This document shows positions 31,518 to 41,278 of a DNA stretch of 64,000 bases, in pieces (position 1 is the first letter of the stretch; every line of letters begins with the position of its first letter). Source of the stretch: Naegleria lovaniensis (taxonomy: Eukaryota; Heterolobosea; Eutetramitea; Acrasida; Naegleriidae); the NCBI RefSeq assembly GCF_003324165.1, contig NW_025407828.1:124001-188000 (forward strand), read 5' to 3'. The position numbers were made by a program, and so were the translations under genes. A model generated the notes under the pieces. It saw nothing but the letters and a program-made list of their open reading frames with translations, was not told the origin of the DNA and did not search any database.

Positions 31518-33047
31518 ATGTCTGAACAACAGCAGCATGACCATCCCGAAGTGACAAATCATGAGGAACAAGAAGAAGATTCCATCAATGATCTTGTCGA
31601 AGACCAAGAAATAATCATACAACAAGAAGAAGAAGAATACACCCCGATCAATTATAACCATTTGTATTATTGTGGCAACAACGAATATGAACACTTTGAA
31701 GACTTGCATTCATGCACCTCACCTCACGCTTCTCATCATGACAGCTCGTTGCCCGTGGATTGTATCGAACATGTATTAAGTTTTTTTAGGATGAGAGAAC
31801 GAATTGCTCTTTCTTTGGTATCATCGGATTGGAATAGAGCATTTGAAAAGAGCATCAAGCAGTTGAGCCTGTCCAAGATGAAGAGTGACTATTGGCTCAA
31901 GCACCAAAAGTTGTTTAGAAAATTTCTCATTCGATTTCCAGAAGTTCAATCAATGAATTTTGAAGCACCTGCTGAAGGTATGCGATCGGCTTCAAAAGTA
32001 GATCTCACTTTGCGTTTTTCCATGGATTTAATTCAATTTTTGTTGAAAATCCTTCCATCGTCGTTAAAGAGCTTTGCTTTTTCTCATTTTGCTTGCGGAT
32101 TATCAACCAAGAGCTTTGAGTTGGTGATTCCAGAAGACAAGCAATTACGAGAACTTTCCATTATTAATTGCAAACACTGTGACAATTTATCCATCAAGGG
32201 ATGCAATAATCTCAACTCTCTCAGTATATCATGGGCCTCTTTCTTCCCTAAAATGGAATGGAATGAATTGAAAAATTTGAGAGTGTTAAACTTGAGTCAT
32301 AACAAGGCAGTGAATGACGAAACTATAAACCAACTAGTTTCTAGCTGTCCAGCCCTAGAAAAGTTATATCTAGTTGGAGCTAGTGCCATACAAGCGCCAT
32401 TCAAAGATGTCAGCATTTCATCTCTAAAGACATTGGATTTATCTGCGACAAATATTGTTGACACATGTATTGAAAATATTTGCTCAGGTAGTGCATTGAA
32501 TTTAATGGAACTGAAAGTAAGGACGTGTATGCATCTTGTAAATCCTGCATTCAAGGAACTGCCTTCTGTTGTGAGCATACTTTGTAATTTTAATTCAAAC
32601 ATTCAAACATCTAGCTTCCACAAGCTACCAAGTCTTGAAAAATTAGATCTCGACGGAAATACAAGCTTGAAGGAGATTTGGCTGTATCAATGTAAAAATT
32701 TGAATTATTTGGATATTTCGAAAACGCTTGTAAATGATAAGGCTTTAGCTGAAGTGTTAACAGAGTCTCCAAAACTGAGAGAGCTTTATGCCATCAAATG
32801 TTACAAGCTTAAGAGTCCACAGATAGTACATGAGAAGCTCGAGATTTTGAAAGTTACCAACAGTAATAATTTAACGAAGAACACAGTGATTGATTGCCCT
32901 TCACTACACACCCAAAATGTAGTTGGAACGCCATTAGAAGAAGGCTTTTTTATCAAATTTCCTCATCGTGAAGATATCAGAGAAACGATCGAATTGACCA
33001 AGGTGGCAAAAGTGAAACGCCAACTCACAATTCTTACAAACAAGTAA
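31518..33047 (+). CDS. F-box/LRR protein
   Basis: Putative SCF ubiquitin-ligase substrate receptor of 509 residues. The ATG at 31518 follows six A; the frame is open further upstream but I prefer this start. Residues 1-75 are Glu/Gln/His-rich and acidic. An F-box follows: SSLPVDCIEHVLSFFRMRERIALSLVSSDW, with the usual Leu-Pro opening and the SLVS-xW close. The remainder is LRR sequence of the cysteine-containing type (LRVLNLSHNKAVNDETI, LKTLDLSATNIVDTCI, LEKLDLDGNTSL, NLNYLDISKTLVNDKAL). It is shorter than the F-box/LRR/MATH protein at 21.5 kb and lacks the MATH part. The substrate is unknown. It ends 78 bases from the convergent gene at 33125. Confidence 0.87.
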   Translation: MSEQQQHDHPEVTNHEEQEEDSINDLVEDQEIIIQQEEEEYTPINYNHLYYCGNNEYEHFEDLHSCTSPHASHHDSSLPVDCIEHVLSFFRMRERIALSLVSSDWNRAFEKSIKQLSLSKMKSDYWLKHQKLFRKFLIRFPEVQSMNFEAPAEGMRSASKVDLTLRFSMDLIQFLLKILPSSLKSFAFSHFACGLSTKSFELVIPEDKQLRELSIINCKHCDNLSIKGCNNLNSLSISWASFFPKMEWNELKNLRVLNLSHNKAVNDETINQLVSSCPALEKLYLVGASAIQAPFKDVSISSLKTLDLSATNIVDTCIENICSGSALNLMELKVRTCMHLVNPAFKELPSVVSILCNFNSNIQTSSFHKLPSLEKLDLDGNTSLKEIWLYQCKNLNYLDISKTLVNDKALAEVLTESPKLRELYAIKCYKLKSPQIVHEKLEILKVTNSNNLTKNTVIDCPSLHTQNVVGTPLEEGFFIKFPHREDIRETIELTKVAKVKRQLTILTNK

Positions 33048-33124
33048 TTGAAATTTTCGTTCGTGCTCAAGAATCAACCAAAACCATAAATGTTTTTAAT
33101 AATCATTTAAGGTCTTTCCTTGTT

Positions 33125-35068
33125 TTACCATCGCTCAGCGTAGGCAGGGTTATCGATCGTTTCTTGTACGTAATTCATTCTTGCCTGAATCATGGGGACA
33201 GTTGTGAGGTTGTGTGGATCAGACGAATGTTGTATTTCTTGCAACAAGTCCTGATACTCCTTAACAATTTCCCTATAGTGATCCTTTGAGCGAGACAAGA
33301 ATTCTTTGCACATAATTTTTTCAAACCTTAATCTTGGATCATTGTTAAATGTTTGGATATATTCATCAAGCTTATCCATGCAAACATCAGCATACCCTAG
33401 AGAAATCATAGCATTGGCAGCAATGACAATGGCAGTAATGATAGATGCATTGTCCACTTGTCCTTGGAATTTTTCAACGGGAGCCAACACGCCAAGAGTT
33501 TGTTCAAACATGTCACACGCATAGTAGGCTTGAGCTTTCGTTACTAAGTAATTGAAATCAGGAGGTAATCTAGAAAATGATTCCACTTGTGAAAGGCATT
33601 CCAAGGATTTCAGCCCGTATTGATGACGAAATTCAGGAGGCAAATCTGATTCAGCAGCGGCATGTAAAAGAACTCCTTTCAAGTAATGAATTGGAGAGAA
33701 TTTTAGATCATTCACTCGTTGATCCTCTGGTAGCGAGGTAACTTCATTTTCTTCGAAATGAGTTTTTTCCAATTTTTGTAAATAATGCACTTTGGCGTTT
33801 TTCATTACTTGTAGAGCTTGATCACAAATCTCTACTCCTTTCAAATAATTTTCTACAATCGTATTTGGATCCACAACCTCCACGTTCAGCGCTCTATAGC
33901 ATGCGGCTTTCATGTGCAAAATATATGGATTGTTTGGGTTAATTCGCAAGCAATCATCCAATGATGTAATTATTTTGGTTTTGTCAGATACCGAGTCAAT
34001 TTGTGACACCAATTCACAGGCTTTGATAAATGCTCCTAAATGAATTGGTAAGTTTGTTTCCAAATCCTCAAACCAATCAAATTCATCTTCAGTAAATGTT
34101 TTTTTCAAATATGAGTAAGCATTACTTTGTGCATCGTACGTTACAGTTGTCGTGTAATCAATATCTTTTTCAGGCTTCTTTGATGACATGTACAGCTGTT
34201 TCACTCTGTTATATTCTCTAACTACCTCCTTTACGTAGTTGATGAGATTGTCAGCATTGACCATGGTTGGGCAGTCTTTTAATCTCAAGAACAAAAAGTA
34301 AGCGCTTGCAATGAGGCTAAATCTATTGTAAGGATATAGATCGCCTGCTGGATAAACATAAGCGCTATATGAAATTTGAGCTTCTTGACTCTGGAATAAT
34401 ATGTATGTATCATCGATTACTCCTTCTGGATAAATCACTGTGCCTGCACGCAGCTCTTCTGGTCGAACATGCATTTTCAATGAGTCCATATCCACCCATT
34501 CTTGCATGATTCCTTTCGCTGCTAATAATTGAGCTTGCTTGCATATATTCAAAATACCCATTCCTGCAGAGGATTCATAGAAAGCTCTCGCTTTAGAAAC
34601 TGGTGTGTGAACATCAGGAATGACTTCTAAACAAATTCTAATTAATTGATAAATGGAAGTTACTAAATCAATGGGAAGTTTTTGTTCCGGCTTTTCATTC
34701 ATTGTTGCTAATGCGGGACCCAATTGTGTTGTAATGTTTTTGAATAATTCTTCTGCAAGGTTGAGTTTTGACAATAGTTCCATCTTTTCAGAGTCCGAAA
34801 GTTCTTTAATTTTAGTCTCTTTCACCTTTTTGAAATCGAAAAATTGTAAGCCATGATGAGAATGAAAGCTTCTAATGATACCATTTCGCGAGTTTGCCAA
34901 GTCATTCATCATCATCAATATTTGATTGTTCTTTTGACTGAGTGCATAATTCAAATATTCATCAGTCAAGAATGATTTTGTACTGTTGTTTTTAGAGAAG
35001 AGACCTCCAAAAATCGTGCGAGAAACCAGTCGGAACTGGTGATGATGAGAAAAGCCTTTGCTCAACAT
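33125..35068 (-). CDS. Mitochondrial-looking helical repeat (TPR-like) protein, unidentified
   Basis: Single exon, 647 residues, ATG behind six A. The N-terminus MLSKGFSHHHQFRLVSRTIFGG is Arg/Ser/Phe-rich with no acidic residue for the first 35 or so, as expected of a mitochondrial presequence. The body is helical. The C-terminal half has loosely spaced TPR-like pairs (INPNNPYILHMKAACYRALN, YLVTKAQAYYACDMFEQTL, IAANAMISLGYADVCMDKL). No enzyme motif is present. It could be an assembly or translation factor of the organelle; nothing in the sequence decides. Confidence 0.75.
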   Translation of the reverse strand: MLSKGFSHHHQFRLVSRTIFGGLFSKNNSTKSFLTDEYLNYALSQKNNQILMMMNDLANSRNGIIRSFHSHHGLQFFDFKKVKETKIKELSDSEKMELLSKLNLAEELFKNITTQLGPALATMNEKPEQKLPIDLVTSIYQLIRICLEVIPDVHTPVSKARAFYESSAGMGILNICKQAQLLAAKGIMQEWVDMDSLKMHVRPEELRAGTVIYPEGVIDDTYILFQSQEAQISYSAYVYPAGDLYPYNRFSLIASAYFLFLRLKDCPTMVNADNLINYVKEVVREYNRVKQLYMSSKKPEKDIDYTTTVTYDAQSNAYSYLKKTFTEDEFDWFEDLETNLPIHLGAFIKACELVSQIDSVSDKTKIITSLDDCLRINPNNPYILHMKAACYRALNVEVVDPNTIVENYLKGVEICDQALQVMKNAKVHYLQKLEKTHFEENEVTSLPEDQRVNDLKFSPIHYLKGVLLHAAAESDLPPEFRHQYGLKSLECLSQVESFSRLPPDFNYLVTKAQAYYACDMFEQTLGVLAPVEKFQGQVDNASIITAIVIAANAMISLGYADVCMDKLDEYIQTFNNDPRLRFEKIMCKEFLSRSKDHYREIVKEYQDLLQEIQHSSDPHNLTTVPMIQARMNYVQETIDNPAYAERW

Positions 35069-35508
35069 TTTTTCATCAACAATAAAAATCGTTTTTGATT
35101 GGGGACCATCTTTCTATCATCATGAAGAAATAATTATTAAAAGAACGTTGAACTTGCTCGAGTAAATTGGGAAGTTACAACTCATGGATTGGAATCAATG
35201 AATTAATTTCTTAAATTATGCAGCTGTCATCTCTTGCTGTACATGCGTGATGATTCGCAGGAAGATTGAGTGATTCATACATGACTAATCATGGCGCCAA
35301 TAGACATCAAGGATCCTCATACAAACGCTTTATGAACCATGGCTGTATTCGTCATCTGTAGTATTAACGATAACTTGCTGGGAGATGGTATATTCAACAG
35401 CGAATTGTAGTACGGAATCTCAATATGGAAACGACACTCCGCATCAAAATAGTTGTAGTACAGAATTTTAATGAGATATCATACAACCAACAACAAGAAA
35501 AACCAATC
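35069..35508. other. Divergent intergenic region, nothing recognised
   Basis: 440 bases between the divergent starts at 35068 and 35509. An in-frame ATG at 35425 could extend the downstream protein by 28 residues, but that extension would place polar sequence before the signal peptide. No repeat or RNA gene seen. Confidence 0.4.
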
Positions 35509-38500
35509 ATGTTTGATCTTCTTCCCTCCCTTAAGCTACAGCTGTCAGCAAGGAGAGGGCTAACTTTTGGCCTCGTATTTGTACTTTTAGTAGTCAGCCT
35601 GAGTTGTTGTCTTGCTTTGTCAAGAGAACACATAGTGTCCAATAGAGCTGACTCTTACACTGTTTCATGTCCTCTTGATAAGAGTTTGGTGTACAAATTC
35701 AAAACCACAACTCTAGTTGGCGCACGTGGTAGTGATCATAAGGAAACATCGACTACTCACGACAGAAAGGGTAAAGCTGGCAATGCTGAAACTGTTATTT
35801 CTGGACAATTGGTGTTGACTTGTTTTGGATCTACTTCCCCTGAGAATAACATCATGTTGGTCTCTTTTAGAAATACAATCTTTGCTCAATACCAAGGGTT
35901 GAACAAGGGAATGAAATATCGCAAACTGATCACTAGAAGCGATTTGACTGAAAAGTTGAATAAGAATGTCATGATCGTGGTTCAATCAAAGAGTGCACAC
36001 ATCCACAAGCTAATCTTCCACAAATCTGAGAGTCGTTACGTGAGAAGTGTCAAGAAAGGTATTTTGAGATTGCTGACAACTGAGACTCGTAGAAAGTCTC
36101 GTCCTCAAACCGATGGCTTTGGTGGTAAATACTTTAAGGACTACCAACGAAGAATGATTAAAGGAAAGAATTCAAGAAGAAACCTATTAAGCATTACTCA
36201 AAAGTACTCTCATGATGACTTTATTTCTGCCTTACCTCTCGACAAGAGACAAATCCATTATGAAGGTAAACATGTGGTCCTGCTGAATTTGAAGAAGCAT
36301 GTCATTCAAAAGGGTAAAATGACAGTCAAAATGGAATTTGGTGTTCGCAAACATCCTCATGTGGCCTTCAAGAAGTTTGAGAAACTGACCAAGAACTACA
36401 AACGTGATAAAACTCCATCCACAGCGCCGGACGCAGCATCTGCAGATCTTGAAACTTTTTACTTTGGAAGTATCAAGCTAGAAAGAGTGCAAAACAGTGT
36501 TTCATCAAAACAAGACAAGGCTCTCGAAGAAGCTGTTAAGAATCTAAGACAAAACGGCAAGCAGTCCTCAATAGGAAATGAATTTGAATTCGAAAATACC
36601 TTCTCCGTCACTAAGCAAGACAGAAGAGAAATGAAGAAGTTGCAACGAAAGAGTTTCTCCTCCAAAACCTTCAAGAACATGTTGAAGAGTGTCAAACAAA
36701 CACCTGCATCGATCTCAGTAGACATGAACAAGAAGCTTGATGTACTTGCCAAGTATGGACAAAAGTATGCTGTGAAGGCAGGTAAAATATTACTCTCAGA
36801 AATTAAGAAAGGTGTTTCTGAATTGAACAAATCCAGCGGTTCAAAGAAAGACCAAGTGAAGAGCTACATGGAAAGTCTTCAATCTTTGGTGGCATCGATC
36901 AAGTCTTCCTCTATTCAAAATCGATTGGTTTCTCTCTCTTCATCCCATCCAATGCTTGCCAACAACTATATTTATGCCTCCATCGTGATCCCATTGCCCA
37001 CAAACGCTGTATACTCCTTCCTGAAATCTCTCAAGAACAGGGGAATTAAGGGCTTAGGCAAGAAATCAAAAGAAGAGAAAGATCAGATCAAAATGAATGC
37101 ATTTATGGCGTATGCTGATTTAGCATCCCGTTTAAAAGATAAGAAACTTCAAGCAGATATTGTCAAGGAAATTTTGTCCAGAATTTCCTCTTCTAAAACG
37201 GCCACTGAGTTGGAAACCTATGTCCATGCTCTCAACAATGCTGGAAAAGCTGTTGATCCAAGAATTTTGTTTGCCTTCCTCAATAGCAAGTCTGTAGCAG
37301 ATTCTATCAAAATTTTACTTGCTAGAAATCTTGAAAAGAGGTTACAGGATGACAACAACGTCGATCAGTTAGTGAATGCCATTCTCGAGTCCAATATTGG
37401 AAACACCAGCCCACGTGTGAAGGCTGCAGTCATCAATGCTCAAGCAGTAAGAGAGAAGCATTTAAGGTCAGGTGCCTCCGTGGTTCATGCGTCCCGATTA
37501 CATCACCGAACAAGGAATGAGGAACTCAAATCTGCTATTAAGAACTATCTCTTTACCGTTGGTAGTGAGAGAGCAGGTAAAGAGTTGGCCAAAACCATGA
37601 AAGTGACAAAGAAGAGAGGTGCCAGAAAACACCACAAGAGAAACAAGGCTACTCTACTGTCACTTGATGACATGCAGGCCCTAGACGATGCACAAAATGT
37701 TCTTGGTAGAAGAGGAAGAAGCGGAAGGCCAAGACTAGCCCGCAAAGCCACAGCAAAAAGTGCTACAAAAGCAGTCACAAGCAAAAAACGCGGCTCAGCC
37801 GCTCGAAGAACAACCGTTCGAAAGGCAGTGAAATCAAAGACAGCGTCCAAAGCTAGAGCAAAGGCGTCGTCCAGAGCTGGTCGTAGAAAAGTTGGCAGCA
37901 AAATTAAGTCTGCTTTCAAGAAGGTTGGTCAAAAAATTGGCAACGCTGCAAAGACAGTCGGTAGAGGTTTGAAGAAGGCAGCAAATTGGGTCAAAGAAAA
38001 GGCAATGGCAGCCATCAATGCCGTCAAACGGTTAGTGGAACGACTGAAAGAAAAATTTGGGACTGCCAAATTCGAAAACCAACAAGCTTGCTTACCAGCC
38101 AGCGCCACTGAAGGAGATCAAATTTGCTTATATAATCCAGACATGATTGATTTTGTTCGAAGACAAGGTGATTTATCAACCATTCAAAAAGCAAAGCATT
38201 TCTCATTTGAGAAGCTTGTGGGTAGTAATTCTATTAACTTGTACTGCGGGGCCTTGTTTTACTCGGGCACAACTTTTGTGTGTAATCAAGACCAAAAGTA
38301 TTTCGATTTTGTGTTGATGGGAAGAGTGGATGTTGAAGCAAACTTGTTCAAGAAGAAGGTCGTGCTCTTGGAAATTAGTGCAGAATTGGCCAAGAGACCT
38401 CAACAACCTGTGAATGACAAGATATTCCTCAAAGTATTCCAAACCACATTTCTCAACACTCATATTTTGCCTGCAAAAATTCGTCAAATGATTGATGTGT

Positions 38501-39807
38501 GTATGAGTGATTCGAAACCATTGTTTGAGAAGAATTTCCCAAAGCTTGTGGACGTTGAGAGAGCATTCCAAGTAGGTCCTGTGCCAGTAACCTTCCATAT
38601 CAATGTTGCTTTGACCACAAAGGTTGAGTTTGTGTATGGTATTTGCGTGGATAAGCTTGAAGCATCTGCATCTTTGGAGCCTTTCGTTTCTATTTCTGTG
38701 AGTGGTTCTGCAAATATTGGAATTCCAGTTGCTCGAGCAGGTGTCTATGTGAAAGGACATTTTTCGTACAGGCTCATCCCCAAGCTCGCTTTTGAAAATT
38801 GTAAATTATGTGTTAGTCTATCTCATAGAGTGGACGATTTAGGTTTTGAAGTAGGCCTAAATGTCAAAGTAGTCAAATGGACCAAATTTTGGAAGTTGTA
38901 TGGCTTGCTTGGAACACCTTATTCGAAAACATTGTTCGAGAAGTGTCTTGCCTTGACTACAGGAGGAGGAGCAGTCAGAGCAATCTCTGGTAATAGCCAT
39001 CAAAATGATAGCCCAGACGTTAATTTAATTACAGCCACAAGTGAAGGTTCAACAAGCACACCAGACAATCAAGGACATCACATCATTACACCAACAGAAT
39101 TGAGAAAGAATCACATTGATGTTGCAAGCACTGCAACAGATTACAAACCTTTCTTTGGTCCTCATGCTACCAAATTACCAGCTGAAAACGAGCCTTCTAA
39201 TGAAGGAAGCAATGAAGTTGAAAAGGAATCATTGAGAGCACCTGTCGAGTCGTCCAAGGATTCAGTTTGGTCCTCAGATTTTTTGAAATCACATGTTTCA
39301 AAAGACCTGTTGAACAAAGTTGGTGTTGAAAACATGCGTCGATTGCCACTCGAGTATTTCGAATTAAATCGACAAGATAGAGAAAAGATTCCAACTGATG
39401 TTTATTCCCTTCCTCCGTCAGACATCAAGTCTTATATTAAGCGTTTACCAAGAAGATATCACAAACAAGAACATGTAGAGATAGATCAAAAGTCCTTCTC
39501 CAAGGTTTGGAGTAGAGAAGTGTTGGAGAGGCGTTTGCCTTCTTCAGTAATGGAAAAAGTTCCCATTCAATATTTGCGACATTTACCAGACGAGGTTCTA
39601 CGTATTCGAAGGAGAGTGTTAGAAGAAATTCCAGTTGAAGATTTCAAAGGAGGCAAAGCCGGCATAACGAACTGGATCTGTCATCATTATGAGGATCTTT
39701 GCTTGTCTCTTGGAGGAACTCCAAACATTCCACATCATAAGAACGGTAAAGTCATGCGAATTAAGGTGAATGTCAACGTGGATAGAAAGAAAAATCAAAC
39801 AGCATAA
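35509..39807 (+). CDS. Large secreted protein with a vitellogenin-N-like lipid-transport domain and a cationic Lys/Ala-rich insert
   Basis: Single exon, 1,432 residues from MFDLLPSLKL. Residues 17-37 are a signal peptide or anchor (GLTFGLVFVLLVVSLSCCLA). Residues about 45-300 resemble the vitellogenin N-terminal (LPD_N) beta-barrel of large lipid-transfer proteins: a YKFKTTTLVG opening, GQLVLTCFG, then HKLIFHKSESRYVRSVKKGI, where vitellogenins have a conserved K-R-G-I-L segment. Residues about 400-665 are helical, matching the position of the vitellogenin superhelix. Residues about 685-850 are extremely basic: histone-H1-like K/A/S/R sequence, then amphipathic Lys helices (KIKSAFKKVGQKIGNAAK). 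A Cys-containing beta-rich domain (about 857-1150) and a tail with SRE/SKD-LP repeats follow. Vitellogenin assignment is by pattern, moderate; the insert is seen directly. Possible roles are lipid carriage, cell-surface binding or membrane attack on prey. Confidence 0.7.
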   Translation: MFDLLPSLKLQLSARRGLTFGLVFVLLVVSLSCCLALSREHIVSNRADSYTVSCPLDKSLVYKFKTTTLVGARGSDHKETSTTHDRKGKAGNAETVISGQLVLTCFGSTSPENNIMLVSFRNTIFAQYQGLNKGMKYRKLITRSDLTEKLNKNVMIVVQSKSAHIHKLIFHKSESRYVRSVKKGILRLLTTETRRKSRPQTDGFGGKYFKDYQRRMIKGKNSRRNLLSITQKYSHDDFISALPLDKRQIHYEGKHVVLLNLKKHVIQKGKMTVKMEFGVRKHPHVAFKKFEKLTKNYKRDKTPSTAPDAASADLETFYFGSIKLERVQNSVSSKQDKALEEAVKNLRQNGKQSSIGNEFEFENTFSVTKQDRREMKKLQRKSFSSKTFKNMLKSVKQTPASISVDMNKKLDVLAKYGQKYAVKAGKILLSEIKKGVSELNKSSGSKKDQVKSYMESLQSLVASIKSSSIQNRLVSLSSSHPMLANNYIYASIVIPLPTNAVYSFLKSLKNRGIKGLGKKSKEEKDQIKMNAFMAYADLASRLKDKKLQADIVKEILSRISSSKTATELETYVHALNNAGKAVDPRILFAFLNSKSVADSIKILLARNLEKRLQDDNNVDQLVNAILESNIGNTSPRVKAAVINAQAVREKHLRSGASVVHASRLHHRTRNEELKSAIKNYLFTVGSERAGKELAKTMKVTKKRGARKHHKRNKATLLSLDDMQALDDAQNVLGRRGRSGRPRLARKATAKSATKAVTSKKRGSAARRTTVRKAVKSKTASKARAKASSRAGRRKVGSKIKSAFKKVGQKIGNAAKTVGRGLKKAANWVKEKAMAAINAVKRLVERLKEKFGTAKFENQQACLPASATEGDQICLYNPDMIDFVRRQGDLSTIQKAKHFSFEKLVGSNSINLYCGALFYSGTTFVCNQDQKYFDFVLMGRVDVEANLFKKKVVLLEISAELAKRPQQPVNDKIFLKVFQTTFLNTHILPAKIRQMIDVCMSDSKPLFEKNFPKLVDVERAFQVGPVPVTFHINVALTTKVEFVYGICVDKLEASASLEPFVSISVSGSANIGIPVARAGVYVKGHFSYRLIPKLAFENCKLCVSLSHRVDDLGFEVGLNVKVVKWTKFWKLYGLLGTPYSKTLFEKCLALTTGGGAVRAISGNSHQNDSPDVNLITATSEGSTSTPDNQGHHIITPTELRKNHIDVASTATDYKPFFGPHATKLPAENEPSNEGSNEVEKESLRAPVESSKDSVWSSDFLKSHVSKDLLNKVGVENMRRLPLEYFELNRQDREKIPTDVYSLPPSDIKSYIKRLPRRYHKQEHVEIDQKSFSKVWSREVLERRLPSSVMEKVPIQYLRHLPDEVLRIRRRVLEEIPVEDFKGGKAGITNWICHHYEDLCLSLGGTPNIPHHKNGKVMRIKVNVNVDRKKNQTA

Positions 39808-39914
39808 ATTAATTCAATTAGTATTAATTTTGTTCATCAGACTTCCAAAGTCATGAAAAAACACTGTGTGCAGCTCTCAAAATTGCAAAATTAGAAGACT
39901 TGTCCCAATTATTT

Positions 39915-41014
39915 TCATGCAGAAAGATGAAGCTGTGAAAATCTAGAAAATGAATCGTTTTTCAAATGAAGCTTCACTGAATTACAAACAGGAGCTAAAA
40001 GTGGTTCTAATTGGTCCTCCCACAGAACAACATTAATAGACGTCTTATTTAACGACTCTTTAAGGTTGTTCCAGTCGGTTAACAGGTTACTTCTTGTCTT
40101 GTTGTCAACATTAATTTCTCTAACACTTCCAATCTCCACAAATTCTTCAATGACTAGCCTGTCAAACTCATCCACCAAAATACTACCATTGGTTTGAATT
40201 TGATATATGGATTCTAAAAATTCGAAAGGTTCAATATTATGTTCTTCTATTAAAAATTGTTTAAATGAAAACTTGATTTCTTCTACCTTCAATACTGTTG
40301 AAAATTTAAATTTACGATGATGATTTTGTATTACCGGTGATTTATGAACGAGCTGAATATGAGTTGGTATTGCAAGAAAATTCTTCAGTAACGAATTGTT
40401 TAAAAGTACAGGATTATCCACAATCTCAGTAATTATTGACTCAAAAGTTTGTCGTCGTTCTTCTATGAGCTTGTCGTTAAATTCTGAGACGATAGAAAAT
40501 GTACACGAATAAGTTTCATAAAGATGATGATCCTCTTTACAACAGCAATACTTACTTTTAAAACTCTTGGGTGGAAATGAAGACTTGAGATTATTAACCA
40601 ATTTTTTGCATTCATCATACAAAGACTTGAATTCGGTGTACCTTTTACGAGAGTTATAGATCATCCTCTGCTCCGGAAATCCAGCAAGAGCTACCTCCGT
40701 TTGTAAGAGATAGGTTGTTTTTGCGCTTAGTCCTTTTCCTATTTCAAGAGTTAATGATGTCATTATTCAGAAACCGTGTGATGATTCCATAGTTTCAAAT
40801 TTCATGATCATCACAAGAATGTGTAAATGTCATCATCACACGAAAAAATTAATGAAATATATTTTCAAAACCGACCCATGTGATGTAATTATCAGTTCGG
40901 AACTGTTGTCCAATGAACAACTACTCCTCTCATGTACTTACCCTCTTTCATTGGATCTCCAACCGAAACGCTAACAATTTTGCCAACAGCAGATCCAGCA
41001 CTACTGTTTTGCAT
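39915..41014 (-). CDS. PX-domain (sorting-nexin-like) protein
   Basis: Two exons: 41014-40942 (MQNSSAGSAVGKIVSVSVGD) and 40738-39915, joined through a 203-nt intron with a GTAAGT donor and an AAATAG acceptor. The product is about 299 residues. The join produces the start of a PX domain, VSVGDPMKEGKGLSAKTTYLL, which the unspliced second exon lacks. The PX core follows: RKRYTEFKSLYDECKKL with the Arg-Tyr pair that contacts PtdIns3P, FPPKSF, and ERRQTFESIITEIVDNPVLL. The C-terminal 140 residues have no recognised domain; a FEFLESIYQIQ stretch looks helical. Likely recruited to endosomal or phagosomal membranes. It is divergent from the helicase gene starting near 41279. Confidence 0.85.
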
Positions 41015-41278
41015 GGTGGTGTTTGGTGAAAAGCAATCCGCTTGCTTCTCTGTAGCTTCTTTCATCATTTTTGTTGTGCTTGCTGGTGTCCGTGGCGATG
41101 GAAATTAGAAACCAGCCTACGGATATGGAAAGGAATCCAAAGAGTTCAGATAAATGAGACGTCCATCGTAATCGTTGATTACTGTCATTGCACGATGAAA
41201 TCATTCTGTCTGATTTCATGGAGAAATAACTTTAATAACAGTATTCATAAACAACATTTACGCCCTTCAATAGCAAAA

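Noticed and set aside
37545-37919. Leu/Ala/Phe-rich minus-strand frame opposite the cationic module
   Set aside because: Antisense of a Lys/Arg/Ala repeat; the hydrophobic look is a by-product.
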